DNA of 64,000 nt, taken from the NCBI RefSeq assembly GCF_022436705.1, contig NZ_JAKUHT010000012.1, positions 124,001-188,000 of the forward strand, in the 5' to 3' direction. Under the pieces are notes generated by a model. It made no database searches. It was not told the DNA's origin and saw only the letters and a list, made by a program, of their open reading frames with translations. A program made the translations under genes and the position numbers. The stretch's first letter is position 1, and each line of letters starts with the position of its first letter. Origin of the DNA: Nocardioides sp. CFH 31398 (GTDB lineage: Bacteria > Actinomycetota > Actinomycetes > Propionibacteriales > Nocardioidaceae). Below are positions 43,680-53,554 of this stretch, piece after piece.

Positions 43680-44843
43680 GTGCCCACCCGTGAGCCCACC
43701 GTCCTCGAAGCCCTGGCCCTGGCGTCGTCGTACGGCGACGAGCTGGTGCTCGGCGCGGTCCGCGACACCCACCACGCGGTCGCCGACCGCCTGTACGGCG
43801 TGCTGCGGCGGCCCACGGGCGGCCTCGTGCGCGTCCCGGAGACCGCACACCGCGCGATCTCGGCGCCCATCTACGCCGGCCTCGGGATGGGCCTGCGGGC
43901 CGTCTCGAGCGGTCTGGGCGCCGTGGGCGCCCGGGGCGTCGGGCCCGGGATCGAGAGCGAGCGCTACGGCCGCCACCTGCGCGCCGCGGTCAACGGGCTG
44001 ATCGGGGACCGGCTGGCCGCCGAGCGCCACCCGATGGCCATCACGATGTCCGTGCGCCGCTTCGGCCTCGACGTCGCCACCGACCGCGAGGCGCTGGCCG
44101 CGGCGTACCCGGGAGCGACCGGCCGCGTCGTCGTCCTGCTGCACGGGTTGTGCGAGGACGAGGAGCACTTCCGCCGCGGCCGGCACCGTCGCGGCACGAC
44201 GTACGCCGAGGAGCTCACCGAGCAGGGCTGGACGCCGGTGCTCGTGCGCTACAACACCGGCCTGTCGCTGCGGGAGAACGGCGTCGAGCTCACGGCACTG
44301 CTGCAGCGGGTGACCGACCACTGGCCGGTCGAGGTCGAGCGGGTCGCTCTGCTGGGGCACTCGATGGGCGGGCTGGTGAGCCGTGCCGCCTGCGCGGTCG
44401 CCACCGGGCTCGAGGCCGGCTGGACGTCGCAGCTCACCGACGTCGTCACGCTCTCGACCCCCCACCTCGGCGCGCCGCTCGCCGGAGGGGTCGGCCACGG
44501 CAGCCGTGCCTTGGCGCGCCTCCCCGAGGCGGCGGCGTTCGCCCGCATCCTCGACAACCGCTCCGTCGGGGTGCACGACCTGGTCGAGGGGCTCGACGAC
44601 AGCGTCCCGCCGCTGCCGCACGTGCGCTACCGGCTCGTGTCCGCCGCGCTCAGCCACTCGGAGCGCGGCCTGCTGCGCAACGTGGTCGGGGACATGCTGG
44701 TCGGCCAGGAGTCGGCGTACGGACGCCGGCACGGCCACGAGCTGTTCCCGCGGGCCGAGGTCCTGCACCTGCCGCGCGCCAGCCACTTCGACCTCCTGAA
44801 CCACGCCGACGTCGCGCGGGCCCTGCGTCGTTGGCTGGCCTGA
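43680..44843 (+). CDS. Alpha/beta-hydrolase, PGAP1/lipase-like
   Basis: 387 residues from the GTG at 43680. The nucleophile elbow is ALLGHSMGGLVSRAA, with VVVLLHGLCEDEEHF as the oxyanion region. STPHLGAPLA after the nucleophile is typical of PGAP1-type lipases, and the His is in ASHFDLLNH. An N-terminal helical extension of about 130 residues is unusual. No signal peptide, so probably cytoplasmic or membrane-bound. The start was chosen over the GTG at 43644. Its stop lies in the loop of a hairpin at 44833-44851. Confidence 0.85.
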   Translation: MPTREPTVLEALALASSYGDELVLGAVRDTHHAVADRLYGVLRRPTGGLVRVPETAHRAISAPIYAGLGMGLRAVSSGLGAVGARGVGPGIESERYGRHLRAAVNGLIGDRLAAERHPMAITMSVRRFGLDVATDREALAAAYPGATGRVVVLLHGLCEDEEHFRRGRHRRGTTYAEELTEQGWTPVLVRYNTGLSLRENGVELTALLQRVTDHWPVEVERVALLGHSMGGLVSRAACAVATGLEAGWTSQLTDVVTLSTPHLGAPLAGGVGHGSRALARLPEAAAFARILDNRSVGVHDLVEGLDDSVPPLPHVRYRLVSAALSHSERGLLRNVVGDMLVGQESAYGRRHGHELFPRAEVLHLPRASHFDLLNHADVARALRRWLA

Positions 44844-44851
44844 GGCCGGCC
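44833..44851 (+). terminator. Hairpin whose loop is the stop codon of the lipase gene
   Basis: GGCTGGCC (44833-44840) pairs with GGCCGGCC (44844-44851) around TGA, the stop codon. Stem of 8 bp with one T-G pair. Confidence 0.45.
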
Positions 44852-44865
44852 GGCCCCGCGGGCCC

Positions 44866-44883
44866 GATCCGCTGGCAGCGAAC
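44866..44883. promoter_or_regulatory. ClgR-like operator upstream of clpP1
   Basis: GATCCGCTGGCAGCGAAC has the CGCT-N3-AGCG dyad and flanking AAC of the ClgR activator box described for actinobacterial clp genes. It lies about 40 bp upstream of the -10 of clpP1, a good place for an activator. Confidence 0.5.
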
Positions 44884-44921
44884 ACGGCCCCGGACCCCGT
44901 GGGTGAGGGGACGCCAACGGC

Positions 44922-44927
44922 TATCGT
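44922..44927 (+). promoter_or_regulatory. -10 element of clpP1
   Basis: TATCGT, 6 nt before the GTG at 44934; leaderless geometry. Confidence 0.5.
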
Positions 44928-44933
44928 CGCTGC

Positions 44934-45569
44934 GTGACCACGACATCCGAGACCACCGCACCGCGCATGGCGGGCGACGGCCTGAACATGCTGGACGACC
45001 ACATCTACCAGCGGCTGCTCCGGGAGCGGATCGTGTTCCTCGGCTCCGAGGTCCGCGACCAGAACGCGAACGCGATCTGCGCCCAGCTGCTGCTGCTCTC
45101 GGCCGAGGACCCCGAGGCCGACATCTTCCTGCACATCAACTCGCCCGGCGGCTCCGTCGACTCCGGGATGGCCATCTACGACACGATGAACTACATCCCG
45201 AACGACGTCGCGACGGTCGGCATGGGCCTCGCCGCGTCGATGGGCCAGTTCCTGCTGTGCGCGGGGGCCAAGGGCAAGCGCTACGCGCTGCCGCACTCGC
45301 GGATCATGATGCACCAGCCGTCCTCCGGGATGGGTGGCTCCGCCTCGGACATCAAGATCCAGGCCGAGCAGTCGCTCCACATCAAGAAGGTGCTCCTCGA
45401 GCTCATCGCCGAGCACACCGGTCAGGCCGTCGAGCAGGTCATCAAGGACGCCGACCGGGACCGCTGGTTCACAGCCCAGGAGGCGCTGGAGTACGGCCTG
45501 GTCGACCAGGTCATCACCAGCGCCCGTGAGGCCGCCGACGAGGGCCGCCCGGCCCGTCAGGAGAGCTGA
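44934..45569 (+). CDS. clpP1: ATP-dependent Clp protease proteolytic subunit, ClpP1
   Basis: 211 residues. Serine-protease subunit that forms a mixed tetradecamer with ClpP2. The nucleophile is in [11 protein letters not shown] (near residue 101), the His in [10 protein letters not shown] and the Asp in [27 protein letters not shown] is the oxyanion-hole block. The first 25 residues are a short leader of the type processed on assembly. A ClgR-like box and a leaderless -10 precede it. Separated from clpP2 by 4 bp, so the two are made stoichiometrically, as in actinobacteria where both subunits are needed. Confidence 0.95.
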   Translation: MTTTSETTAPRMAGDGLNMLDDHIYQRLLRERIVFLGSEVRDQNANAICAQLLLLSAEDPEADIFLHINSPGGSVDSGMAIYDTMNYIPNDVATVGMGLAASMGQFLLCAGAKGKRYALPHSRIMMHQPSSGMGGSASDIKIQAEQSLHIKKVLLELIAEHTGQAVEQVIKDADRDRWFTAQEALEYGLVDQVITSAREAADEGRPARQES

Positions 45570-45573
45570 GGAC

Positions 45574-46182
45574 ATGAACTACTACATCCCGCAGTGGGAG
45601 GAGCGGACGTCGTACGGCGTCCGTCGCATCGACCCCTACGGCAAGCTGTTCGAGGAGCGCATCATCTTCCTCGGGACGCCGATCTCGGACGACATCGCGA
45701 ACGCCGTGATGGCGCAGCTGCTGTGCCTGGAGTCGATCAACCCCGACCAGGACATCTCGATCTACATCAACTCGCCCGGTGGCTCGTTCACCGCGCTGAC
45801 GGCGATCTACGACACGATGCGCTTCATCAAGCCCGACGTGCAGACCGTCTGCCTCGGCCAGGCCGCCTCCGCGGCCGCCGTCCTGCTGGCCGCCGGCACC
45901 CCGGGCAAGCGCCTGGCGCAGCCCAACAGCCGGATCCTGATCCACCAGCCCTACACCGAGGGCACGTTCGGCCAGACCTCGGACATCGAGATCCAGGCGA
46001 ACGAGATCATCCGCATGCGGACGATGCTCGAGGACATGATCGCCGAGCACAGCGGCAAGGACCGCGAGCAGGTGAGCCAGGACATCGAGCGCGACAAGAT
46101 CCTCACCGCGCAGCAGGCCAAGGAGTACGGCCTGGTCGACTCGGTGCTGGAGACGCGCAAGACCTCGATGGCGCTGGCCTGA
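45574..46182 (+). CDS. clpP2: ATP-dependent Clp protease proteolytic subunit, ClpP2
   Basis: 202 residues. Second ClpP subunit, with the nucleophile in [11 protein letters not shown] (near 98), His in [11 protein letters not shown] and Asp in [20 protein letters not shown]. The N-terminus [18 protein letters not shown] is longer in the axial loop than in ClpP1, which fits its role as the side that docks the ATPase. ATG at 45574 with GAGGAC just before it. The pair differs clearly from ClpP1 in sequence. Confidence 0.95.
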   Translation: MNYYIPQWEERTSYGVRRIDPYGKLFEERIIFLGTPISDDIANAVMAQLLCLESINPDQDISIYINSPGGSFTALTAIYDTMRFIKPDVQTVCLGQAASAAAVLLAAGTPGKRLAQPNSRILIHQPYTEGTFGQTSDIEIQANEIIRMRTMLEDMIAEHSGKDREQVSQDIERDKILTAQQAKEYGLVDSVLETRKTSMALA

Positions 46183-46224
46183 GCCACGCCGTCATGGCAA
46201 CGCTCCGGTCTCGGACCGTCCTGA

Positions 46225-46267
46225 CCCCGTGTCGCCCGACCCACGTGTCGGCGACACGGGGTACGGT
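46225..46267 (+). promoter_or_regulatory. 12-bp perfect inverted repeat abutting the clpX -10
   Basis: CCCCGTGTCGCC (46225-46236) pairs with GGCGACACGGGG (46250-46261), with 13 bp between arms. The next bases, TACGGT at 46262-46267, look like a -10. Either the terminator of the clpP operon or an operator of clpX. Confidence 0.55.
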
Positions 46268-46329
46268 CCTCGGAGCGAATCGCACACCCCCGACGTCACA
46301 CGCGTCGGGCCGATCGGAGGGCGAGACTC

Positions 46330-47613
46330 GTGGCGCGCATCGGTGACGGCGGGGACCTGCTGAAGTGCTCCTTCTGCGGGAAGAGCCAGAAGCAGGTCAA
46401 GAAGCTGATCGCTGGTCCAGGTGTCTACATCTGTGACGAGTGCATCGACCTGTGCAACGAGATCATCGAGGAGGAGCTCTCCGAGGGCACCGAGGTCGGT
46501 CTCGACGAGCTGCCCAAGCCGAAGGAGATCTTCGAGTTCCTGAACTCCTACGTCATCGGCCAGGAGCAGGCGAAGAAGTCCCTCGCGGTGGCGGTCTACA
46601 ACCACTACAAGCGGGTGCAGGCCGGCGCGCAGTCCTCCGGCAAGCACAGCAAGGACGAGCCCGTCGAGGTGGCGAAGTCCAACATCCTCGTCATCGGCCC
46701 CACGGGCTGCGGCAAGACCTACCTCGCGCAGACGCTCGCGCGGATGCTCAACGTCCCGTTCGCCATCGCCGACGCCACCGCCCTCACCGAGGCGGGCTAC
46801 GTCGGCGAGGACGTGGAGAACATCCTCCTCAAGCTGATCCAGGCGGCCGACTACGACGTCAAGAAGGCCGAGACGGGGATCATCTACATCGACGAGATCG
46901 ACAAGGTGGCCCGCAAGGCGGAGAACCCCTCGATCACCCGTGACGTCTCCGGTGAGGGCGTGCAGCAGGCGCTGCTGAAGATCCTCGAGGGCACGACCGC
47001 GTCGGTGCCCCCGCAGGGCGGGCGCAAGCACCCGCACCAGGAGTTCATCCAGATCGACACGACGAACATCCTGTTCGTGGTGGGCGGCGCGTTCGCCGGC
47101 CTCGAGCACATCGTCGAGCAGCGGGTGGGCCGCAAGTCCCTCGGCTTCACCGCCCAGGTGCAGGGCCAGGCCGAGCGCGAGGCGGAGGACCTGCTCGCCC
47201 AGGTCCGCCCCGAGGACCTCACCAAGTTCGGCCTCATCCCCGAGTTCATCGGCCGCCTGCCGCTGATCGCCTCGGTGAACAAGCTGGACAACGAGGCGCT
47301 CGTCCAGATCCTCACCGAGCCCCGCAACGCCTTGGTGAAGCAGTACCAGAAGCTCTTCGACCTCGACGGCGTCGAGCTGGAGTTCACCGACGAGGCGGTC
47401 GTCGCGATCGCCGACAAGGCGATGGAGCGTGGCACCGGCGCCCGCGGCCTCCGCGCGATCATCGAGGAGACCCTCCTCCACGTGATGTACGACGTCCCGT
47501 CCCGCGGTGACATCGGCCGCGTGATCGTCACCGGCGAGACCGTGACCGACGACGTCCCGCCGACGCTGGTGACCCGCGAGGTCGACACCAGCAAGAAGAA
47601 GAAGTCCGCCTGA
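46330..47613 (+). CDS. clpX: ATP-dependent Clp protease ATP-binding subunit ClpX
   Basis: 427 residues. AAA+ unfoldase that feeds proteins to ClpP. The N-terminal C4 zinc domain (CSFCGKS and [10 protein letters not shown]) binds substrates or adaptors. Walker A is [15 protein letters not shown] near 123, Walker B is [10 protein letters not shown] and the pore loop is [10 protein letters not shown]. The ClpP-contact loop is KSLGFTAQ, the LGF variant of the IGF tripeptide. Sensor 2 ([13 protein letters not shown]) is complete. GTG start at 46330 with a GGAGGGCGAG ribosome site. Ends in a 17-bp hairpin with a T-rich tail. Confidence 0.96.
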   Translation: MARIGDGGDLLKCSFCGKSQKQVKKLIAGPGVYICDECIDLCNEIIEEELSEGTEVGLDELPKPKEIFEFLNSYVIGQEQAKKSLAVAVYNHYKRVQAGAQSSGKHSKDEPVEVAKSNILVIGPTGCGKTYLAQTLARMLNVPFAIADATALTEAGYVGEDVENILLKLIQAADYDVKKAETGIIYIDEIDKVARKAENPSITRDVSGEGVQQALLKILEGTTASVPPQGGRKHPHQEFIQIDTTNILFVVGGAFAGLEHIVEQRVGRKSLGFTAQVQGQAEREAEDLLAQVRPEDLTKFGLIPEFIGRLPLIASVNKLDNEALVQILTEPRNALVKQYQKLFDLDGVELEFTDEAVVAIADKAMERGTGARGLRAIIEETLLHVMYDVPSRGDIGRVIVTGETVTDDVPPTLVTREVDTSKKKKSA

Positions 47614-47625
47614 TCGGGTCCTCGT

Positions 47626-47680
47626 AGCGCCGCAGGTCGCACGCGCCCGCCGGGTGCGACCTGCGGCGCTGTCGTCTTTC
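47626..47680 (+). terminator. Rho-independent-type terminator of clpX
   Basis: AGCGCCGCAGGTCGCAC (47626-47642) pairs perfectly with 47654-47670, loop 11 nt, followed by GTCGTCTTTC. Confidence 0.8.
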
Positions 47681-47714
47681 CGGACGCCGGGGGTCAGGTG
47701 CTCCGGACGGACGA

Positions 47715-47746
47715 ACGCCGCCCCGGCCTCGAGGCCGGGGCGGCGT
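47715..47746. terminator. 32-nt perfect palindrome, probable terminator of the TOBE gene
   Basis: Perfect palindrome centred on TCGA, from ACGCCGCC to GGCGGCGT. It lies 22 bp beyond the stop of the minus-strand TOBE gene and 45 bp from the clpX terminator. Confidence 0.65.
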
Positions 47747-47768
47747 CCGTGCGTGCTGGACCGGCGCG

Positions 47769-47981
47769 TCAGTCCTCGACGCCGAGGGCGACCTCGGTGG
47801 ACTTCACCAGCACGGTCACCTTCGAGCCCTCGGCCAGGCCGAGGTCGGTGACGGCGTCCTTGGTGATGGACGACGTGATGGTCTCGCCGCCGTCGAGGCG
47901 GACCTTGACGACGGCCATGGCCTCGCCGGTGGTCACCGAGACGACGGTGCCGGGGAGCTGGTTGCGGGTGGACAGCCTCAT
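47769..47981 (-). CDS. TOBE-domain (Mop-like) small protein
   Basis: 70 residues consisting of one TOBE/Mop beta-barrel: LSTRNQLPGTVVSVTTGEAMAVVKVRLDGGETITSSITKDAVTDLGL. Stand-alone Mop proteins bind molybdate or tungstate as hexamers. The start is fixed by a strong AAGGAGACACC binding site. It lies 51 bp downstream of valS on the same strand. No molybdenum transport gene is adjacent, so storage or a regulatory role is possible. Confidence 0.9.
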   Translation of the reverse strand: MRLSTRNQLPGTVVSVTTGEAMAVVKVRLDGGETITSSITKDAVTDLGLAEGSKVTVLVKSTEVALGVED

Positions 47982-48025
47982 GCGGTGTCTCCTTCGTGGT
48001 GGGGGCGGACGACCCGGAGGTCCGG

Positions 48026-48042
48026 CCCCGCCTCAGGCGGGG
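48026..48042 (-). terminator. Hairpin whose loop is the valS stop codon
   Basis: CCCCGCC/GGCGGGG stem of 7 bp with the three bases of the stop codon as the loop, between valS and the TOBE gene. Confidence 0.4.
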
Positions 48043-50669
48043 TCGGCCAGTCGGGCCTCGACGACGATCTCGGTGAGGGAGTCGTCGACGTCGAAGACGA
48101 GGTCGCCGGTGACCCGCCCGGAGGCCCGGAGGTCGGTGGCGGCGGCCTCGGCGGCACGCACGAGGCGCTCGGGCCCGCGCACGGTGGCCAGGGACAGCTC
48201 GGCGCGCATCGAGGCCTTGGCCTGCGACTTCGCGCCCCGCATGCCCGCCAGCGCGGCGGCGGCGGCCTCCAGGACCTCCGGCGCGGCCGCGGCCGCGGAG
48301 CCGAGGTCGGTGCCCTTCGGCCACGCCTGGCGGTGGATCGAGCCCTCACGCCACCACGACCAGACCTCCTCGGTGACGTACGGCAGGAACGGCGCCAGGA
48401 GACGCAGCACCGCGTCCAGCGCCAGGGCCAGCGTGGCTCGGGCCGACTCGGTGCCGGCGGTGCCCGCGTCGCCGTCCCCGTCGCCGTACGAGCGCTCCTT
48501 GACGAGCTCCACGTAGTCGTCGCAGAACTCCCAGAAGAACCGCTCGGTGACCTCGAGGGCGGTGGTGTAGTCGTAGGCGTCGAACGCGTCGGTCGCCCGG
48601 CGGATGACGGTCTCGAGCCGGCCCAGCAGCGCGCAGTCGACGGGGTCGACGACGGCGAACGGGTCGGTGGTGGCGCCGTCCACGCGGCCGAGCACGAACT
48701 TGGAGGCGTTCAGCACCTTCATCGCCAGGCGGCGGCCGACCTTCATCTGCGACTCGTCGAACGGCGAGTCCAGACCCGGGCGGGCGGTCGCGGCGCGCCA
48801 GCGGACGGCGTCCGCGCCGAACTTGTCGAGGATCTCGGTGGGCACGACCACGTTGCCCTTCGACTTCGACATCTTCTTGCGGTCGGGGTCGACCACGAAG
48901 CCGGACACCAGCGCGTGGCTCCAGGGCGACACGCCCTGCTCGTGGTGCGCCCGGACGACGCGGCTGAACAGCCAGGTGCGGATGATGTCGTGGGCCTGGG
49001 TGCACAGGTCCATCGGGAAGACCCGCTCGAACAGGTCGGGGTCGGACTCCCAGCCGCCCGCGATCTGCGGGGTCAGCGAGGACGTCGCCCACGTGTCCAT
49101 GACGTCGGGGTCGCCGATGAAGCCGCCCGGCGTGCCGCGCTGGGCCTCGTCGTACCCGCGCGGGGCGTCGGTCGAGGGGTCCACCGGCAGCTCGGCCTCG
49201 GTGGGCATCAGCGGGTGCGCGTAGTCCGGCTCGCCCTCGGCGTCGAGGGGGTACCAGACCGGGAACGGGATGCCGAAGAACCGCTGGCGGGAGATCAGCC
49301 AGTCGCCGTTGAGGCCGCCGACCCAGTTGTCGTACCGGCTCTTCATGTACGGCGGGACCCAGGTGATCTCCTCGCCCCGACCGACGAGCTCGGCGCGCAG
49401 GCCGCGGTCGCGTCCGCCGTTGCGGACGTACCACTGGCGGGTGGCGACGACCTCGAGCGGCTTGTCGCCCTTCTCGTAGAAGTTCGCCATGCGCTGGGTC
49501 GGCTTGGGGTCGCCCTCCATCTCGCCGGTCTCGCGAAGCATCGTCACGGTCTCCTCGCGGGCGGAGAAGACGGTCTTGCCCGCCACCCGCTCGTAGGCCG
49601 CCGACGCCTTCTCGGAGTCCAGCCACGCGGGGGTCTCGCGGGTGAAGCGGCCGTCGCGGCCGATGACGGTGCGCACCGGGAGGTCGAGCTCGCGCCACCA
49701 GGTGACGTCGGTCAGGTCGCCGAAGGTGCAGCACATGGCGATGCCGGCGCCCTTGTCCATCTCGGCGGCCGGGTGCGCGAGGACGGGCACCTCGACGCCG
49801 TAGACGGGGGAGGTGACGGTGGTGCCGAACAGTCCGGCGTACCGCTCGTCGTCGGGGTGCGCGATGAGGGCGACGACGCTGGCCACCAGCTCGGGGCGGG
49901 TGGTCTCGACGAACACCGGGCCCTCGCCGTCAGCGGCGTCGGGACGGCCGAAGCCGATGCGGTGGTAGGCGCCGGGGTAGTCGCGGGCCTCGAGCTCGGC
50001 CTGGGCGACGGCGGTCTGGAAGGTGACGTCCCACAGCGTGGGCGCCTCCTGCAGGTAGGCCTCGCCGCGGGCGAAGTTGCGCAGGAACGCGCGCTGGCTG
50101 GCGGTCTGCGCCTTCGGCCCGATCGTCGTGTAGTGCTGCTCCCAGTCGACCGACAGGCCGAGGGTGCGCCACAGGTCCTCGAAGACCTTCTCGTCCTCGA
50201 CCACGAGCCTCTCGCAGAGCTCGACGAAGTTGGGCCGGCTGATCGGCACCTGCTTCTTCGGGTCGGGCTTCTCCGGCGGCGTGAAGTCGGGGTCGTAGGC
50301 GAGGGTGGGGTCGCAGCGGACGCCGTAGTAGTTCTGCACCCGGCGCTCGGTCGGCAGGCCGTTGTCGTCCCAGCCCATCGGGTAGAACACCGTCTTGCCG
50401 CGCATCCGCTGGTAGCGGGCGATCAGGTCGGTGTGCGTGTAGGAGAAGACGTGCCCGACGTGCAGCGACCCGCTGACGGTCGGCGGCGGGGTGTCGATGG
50501 AGTAGACCTCGGCGCGCGGGCGGGTGCGGTCGAAGGCGTAGGTGCCCTGCTCGGCCCACCGCTGCGACCAGCGCTGCTCGAGCCCCTCGAGCACGGGCTT
50601 GTCCGGTACGGCGACGCCGCGGGTGGGCGGCGTCGTCGTGGACTGCTCGGGCTCGCGTGTGGCTGTCAT
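48033..50669 (-). CDS. valS: Valyl-tRNA synthetase
   Basis: 878 residues. Class I enzyme charging tRNA-Val, with an editing domain that clears mischarged Thr. The HIGH motif appears as [12 protein letters not shown], the KMSKS loop as [11 protein letters not shown], and the CP1 editing domain lies between them. The C-terminus ends with a short tRNA-binding region. ATG at 50669; the TAGCAT hexamer (minus strand, 50677-50682) ends 7 nt before it, with TTCGGC at 17-bp spacing as a possible -35. The longer frame upstream is not supported. Followed by the TOBE gene. Confidence 0.95.
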   Translation of the reverse strand: MTATREPEQSTTTPPTRGVAVPDKPVLEGLEQRWSQRWAEQGTYAFDRTRPRAEVYSIDTPPPTVSGSLHVGHVFSYTHTDLIARYQRMRGKTVFYPMGWDDNGLPTERRVQNYYGVRCDPTLAYDPDFTPPEKPDPKKQVPISRPNFVELCERLVVEDEKVFEDLWRTLGLSVDWEQHYTTIGPKAQTASQRAFLRNFARGEAYLQEAPTLWDVTFQTAVAQAELEARDYPGAYHRIGFGRPDAADGEGPVFVETTRPELVASVVALIAHPDDERYAGLFGTTVTSPVYGVEVPVLAHPAAEMDKGAGIAMCCTFGDLTDVTWWRELDLPVRTVIGRDGRFTRETPAWLDSEKASAAYERVAGKTVFSAREETVTMLRETGEMEGDPKPTQRMANFYEKGDKPLEVVATRQWYVRNGGRDRGLRAELVGRGEEITWVPPYMKSRYDNWVGGLNGDWLISRQRFFGIPFPVWYPLDAEGEPDYAHPLMPTEAELPVDPSTDAPRGYDEAQRGTPGGFIGDPDVMDTWATSSLTPQIAGGWESDPDLFERVFPMDLCTQAHDIIRTWLFSRVVRAHHEQGVSPWSHALVSGFVVDPDRKKMSKSKGNVVVPTEILDKFGADAVRWRAATARPGLDSPFDESQMKVGRRLAMKVLNASKFVLGRVDGATTDPFAVVDPVDCALLGRLETVIRRATDAFDAYDYTTALEVTERFFWEFCDDYVELVKERSYGDGDGDAGTAGTESARATLALALDAVLRLLAPFLPYVTEEVWSWWREGSIHRQAWPKGTDLGSAAAAAPEVLEAAAAALAGMRGAKSQAKASMRAELSLATVRGPERLVRAAEAAATDLRASGRVTGDLVFDVDDSLTEIVVEARLADPA

Positions 50670-50676
50670 GGTGAGA

Positions 50677-50682
50677 ATGCTA
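50677..50682 (-). promoter_or_regulatory. -10 element of valS
   Basis: TAGCAT on the minus strand, 7 nt before the ATG at 50669; possible -35 TTCGGC at 17-bp spacing. Confidence 0.45.
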
Positions 50683-50735
50683 CGCACCGGTTGACGTGTG
50701 CCGAAAATCAGTTCCCGCAGGTCGGGGGCGGTTTC

Positions 50736-50741
50736 TAGCCT
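50736..50741 (+). promoter_or_regulatory. -10 element of the GNAT gene
   Basis: TAGCCT, 6 nt before the ATG at 50748; leaderless geometry. Confidence 0.45.
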
Positions 50742-50747
50742 CGTCGC

Positions 50748-51644
50748 ATGGTCCGTTGGAGCTTCACCCGCGACCCTGCCGCCTTCCTCGACGCGGCCGG
50801 GTCCTTCCTGGCCTCCGACCCGCTGGTGGCCACCGTCGTGGCGACGGTGGCCGAGCGGTACGCCGCCCGCGCGGCCGACCCGGCGTGGACGCCCCCGGCC
50901 GAGCTGCGGTGGTTCGCGACGGCGCACGCCGGCGACGGACAGGACGACGGGGAGGTGGTCGGTGCCGCGATGCGCACGCACCCGGCCCCGCCGCACGCGC
51001 TGTTCGTGCTGCCCTGCCCGGACGACGGCGCCGTGGCCCTGGCCCGGGCGCTGCACGACCGGGGCGAGGCGCTCCACGGGCTGAACGGGACGCTGCCGGC
51101 CGTGAGGGTCGTGGGGGAGGAGGTCGCCCGGTTGTCGGGGACGCGCCTGGTGGAGGACATGGCGACGCGGATCTTCGAGGTCACCGAGGTGGTGCCCCCG
51201 CCGGCGCCGCCGGGGCGGTTGCGCCGTGGGCGGCCGGACGACGTGGACCTGTGCTCGGCGTGGTTGTCGCGGTTCGACGCCGAGGCCGACGCGCAGGCGG
51301 GCCGGGAGCCCGGACCCGTGCGGGTCGACGGCTCACGCGTCGCCGAGCGGGTCGCGGACGGGACGCTGTGGGTCTGGGAGGTCGACGGCGAGCCGGTCCA
51401 CGTCTCCACCCTCGAGCCGCCCGCCCGGGGCATGTCCCGGCTCGCCCTCGTCTACACCGCGCCGGAGCACCGCGGGCGCGGGTACGCGGCGGCGGCCGTC
51501 GCGGAGCTGTCCGCGCGCCGGCTGTCCGAGGGCTCCCGGGTGTGCCTGTTCGCCGACCGCGACAACCCGACGTCCACCGCCGTCTACGAGCGCATCGGCT
51601 TCAGGGCGGTCGTCGACGCGGCCGACCTGCTCCTCGTTCCCTGA
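50748..51644 (+). CDS. GNAT-family N-acetyltransferase
   Basis: 298 residues. The C-terminal GNAT domain (about 160-298) has the acetyl-CoA motif [23 protein letters not shown] and the closing [15 protein letters not shown]. The N-terminal 140 residues form a divergent second half, often a degenerate GNAT domain. Likely acetylates a small molecule or protein N-terminus; substrate unknown. Divergent from valS. Its stop is in the left arm of a hairpin that runs into the 33-G tract. Confidence 0.88.
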   Translation: MVRWSFTRDPAAFLDAAGSFLASDPLVATVVATVAERYAARAADPAWTPPAELRWFATAHAGDGQDDGEVVGAAMRTHPAPPHALFVLPCPDDGAVALARALHDRGEALHGLNGTLPAVRVVGEEVARLSGTRLVEDMATRIFEVTEVVPPPAPPGRLRRGRPDDVDLCSAWLSRFDAEADAQAGREPGPVRVDGSRVAERVADGTLWVWEVDGEPVHVSTLEPPARGMSRLALVYTAPEHRGRGYAAAAVAELSARRLSEGSRVCLFADRDNPTSTAVYERIGFRAVVDAADLLLVP

Positions 51645-51647
51645 GGT

Positions 51648-51723
<76 letters not shown>

Positions 51724-51739
51724 ACCTCGGACGCCCTCC

Positions 51740-51745
51740 TAGACT
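51740..51745 (+). promoter_or_regulatory. -10 element of folC
   Basis: TAGACT, 7 nt before the ATG at 51753; leaderless geometry. Confidence 0.5.
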
Positions 51746-51752
51746 CGGGGTG

Positions 51753-53123
51753 ATGTCAGAGCAGCAGGCGGCACGACCGGCCCAGACCCTCGCCGAGGCG
51801 TACGACGCGCTGCTCTCGCGCTGGCCGGAGACGCGCCTCGAGCCGTCGCTGGACCGGATCGCGGCGTTCGTCGAGCTGCTCGGCGACCCGCAGCGCGCGG
51901 CGCCCGTCGTGCACCTGACGGGCACGAACGGCAAGACCTCCACGGCGCGGATGATCGACGCCCTGCTGCGCGCCGCGGGACTGCGGACCGGACGGTTCAC
52001 CAGCCCCCACGTCGAGAGCGTCACCGAGCGGATCTGCCTGGACGGCGAGCCGCTGCCTGACGAGGACTTCGTGCGGATCTTCAACGACGTCGCGCCGTAC
52101 ACGCACCTCGTGGACCAGCAGTCGGAGCACCCGCTGTCGTTCTTCGAGACCGTCGTCGGCATGGCGTTCGCCGCCTTCGCCGACGCGCCGGTCGACGCCG
52201 CCGTCGTCGAGGTCGGCATGGGCGGCACGTGGGACGCGACCAACGTCGCGGACGCCGACGTCGCCGTCCTGCTGCCCGTGGCGATCGACCACGTGCAGTA
52301 CCTCGGCGACACCACCGTCGACATCGCGCGCGAGAAGGTCGGGATCATCAAGCCCGGCTCGCTGGTCGTCAGCGCCGTCCAGGACGAGGACGTCGCCGCG
52401 GTCGTCGCCGACCGGGTCGCCGAGGTCGGCGCACGGCTGGTCCGCGAGGGCGAGGGCTTCGGGGTCGTGGCCCGCACCCCCGCCGTGGGTGGTCAGCTGG
52501 TGACCATCGAGGGCCTCCACGCGACGTACGTCGACCTCTTCCTGCCGCTGTACGGCGAGCACCAGGCGCACAACGCCGCCGTCGCGCTCGCGGCGGTCGA
52601 CGCCCTCGTCGGACGCACCGCGGACGGCGAGCCGCTGTCCGACGAGCTGGTGCGCGACGCGTTCGCGACCTTCACCTCGCCCGGCCGCCTGGAGATCGTC
52701 CGCCGCAGCCCCACGATCCTGCTCGACGCCGCCCACAACCGCGCCGGGGCCGCCGCGACCGCCGCTGCGCTCGAGGACTCGTTCGCGTTCTCGCCGCTCA
52801 TCGGCGTCGCCTCCGTCATGGCCGACAAGGACGTCGAGGGCGTGCTCGCCGAGCTCGAGCCGCACCTGGCCCACCTCGTGTGCACCCAGGCGTCGACCGA
52901 GCGTGCCCTGGACGCCGAGGCGCTCGCCGTCATCGCGCGCGAGATCTACGGCGACACCCGCGTCACCGTCGCCGACCGGCTCCCCGAGGCCCTCGACCAG
53001 GCCGCGGCCCTCGCCGAGGCCGGCCAGGCGCTGGGCGAGGCGATGGGCTCGGGCGCCGTCCTGGTGACCGGCTCCGTCGTCACCGTCGGCGAGGCGCGCG
53101 CGCTGCTGGGACGGGCCCGGTGA
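51753..53123 (+). CDS. folC: Folylpolyglutamate synthase / dihydrofolate synthase
   Basis: 456 residues from the ATG at 51753 (a GTG at 51750 is also possible). ATP-dependent ligase adding glutamate to folates and dihydropteroate. The P-loop is HLTGTNGKTSTARM, the folate loop RTGRFTSPHVESVTERI, and the Mg site EVGMGGTWDATN. The C-terminal domain has LLDAAHNRAGAAA, typical of Mur-ligase relatives. Its stop overlaps the start of the DUF4233 gene by 4 bp, the usual arrangement in actinobacteria. Confidence 0.94.
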   Translation: MSEQQAARPAQTLAEAYDALLSRWPETRLEPSLDRIAAFVELLGDPQRAAPVVHLTGTNGKTSTARMIDALLRAAGLRTGRFTSPHVESVTERICLDGEPLPDEDFVRIFNDVAPYTHLVDQQSEHPLSFFETVVGMAFAAFADAPVDAAVVEVGMGGTWDATNVADADVAVLLPVAIDHVQYLGDTTVDIAREKVGIIKPGSLVVSAVQDEDVAAVVADRVAEVGARLVREGEGFGVVARTPAVGGQLVTIEGLHATYVDLFLPLYGEHQAHNAAVALAAVDALVGRTADGEPLSDELVRDAFATFTSPGRLEIVRRSPTILLDAAHNRAGAAATAAALEDSFAFSPLIGVASVMADKDVEGVLAELEPHLAHLVCTQASTERALDAEALAVIAREIYGDTRVTVADRLPEALDQAAALAEAGQALGEAMGSGAVLVTGSVVTVGEARALLGRAR

Positions 53124-53554
53124 GCGGGACGACGGCACCGGGCGAGGGCGCCGCGGGGGAGCCCGCCGAGGTCCCGCGCGCCGCCGAGCGCTCGCCGCGC
53201 CGCGGCATGTGCGCCGCGGTGCTCGGTCTGGAGGCCATCGTCCTCGGCCTCACCACGCCGGTCCTGGTCACGCTCGCCGACGTGCCCGTCGGCACCGCGC
53301 TCGCGGTCGGCCTGGGGCTCGCCCTCGTCTGCCTCCTGCTGGCGGGCGCGCTGCGCGCGCCGTGGGCGTACGGCGCCGGGTACGTCGTCCAGGCCGCCGC
53401 CATCGCCCTCGGGGTGCTCATCCCGGTCATGTTCGTGCTCGGCGCCATCTTCGGGGCGCTGTGGACCACCGCCGACCTGCTCGGCCGCAGGATCGAGCGC
53501 GAACGGGCGGCCGCCTGGGCGGCGTACGAGGCCCGCGGTGGCACCGGTTCCTGA
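53120..53554 (+). CDS. DUF4233 membrane protein
   Basis: 144 residues, GTG start overlapping the folC stop (GTGA). Four membrane segments (AAVLGLEAIVLGLTTPVLVTL, TALAVGLGLALVCLLLAGAL, AYGAGYVVQAAAIALGVLI, MFVLGAIFGALWTTADLLG), the DUF4233 layout. Found after folC in most actinobacteria, usually just before ndk. Function unknown. Its end overlaps the next gene by 17 bp. Confidence 0.85.
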   Translation: MSGTTAPGEGAAGEPAEVPRAAERSPRRGMCAAVLGLEAIVLGLTTPVLVTLADVPVGTALAVGLGLALVCLLLAGALRAPWAYGAGYVVQAAAIALGVLIPVMFVLGAIFGALWTTADLLGRRIERERAAAWAAYEARGGTGS

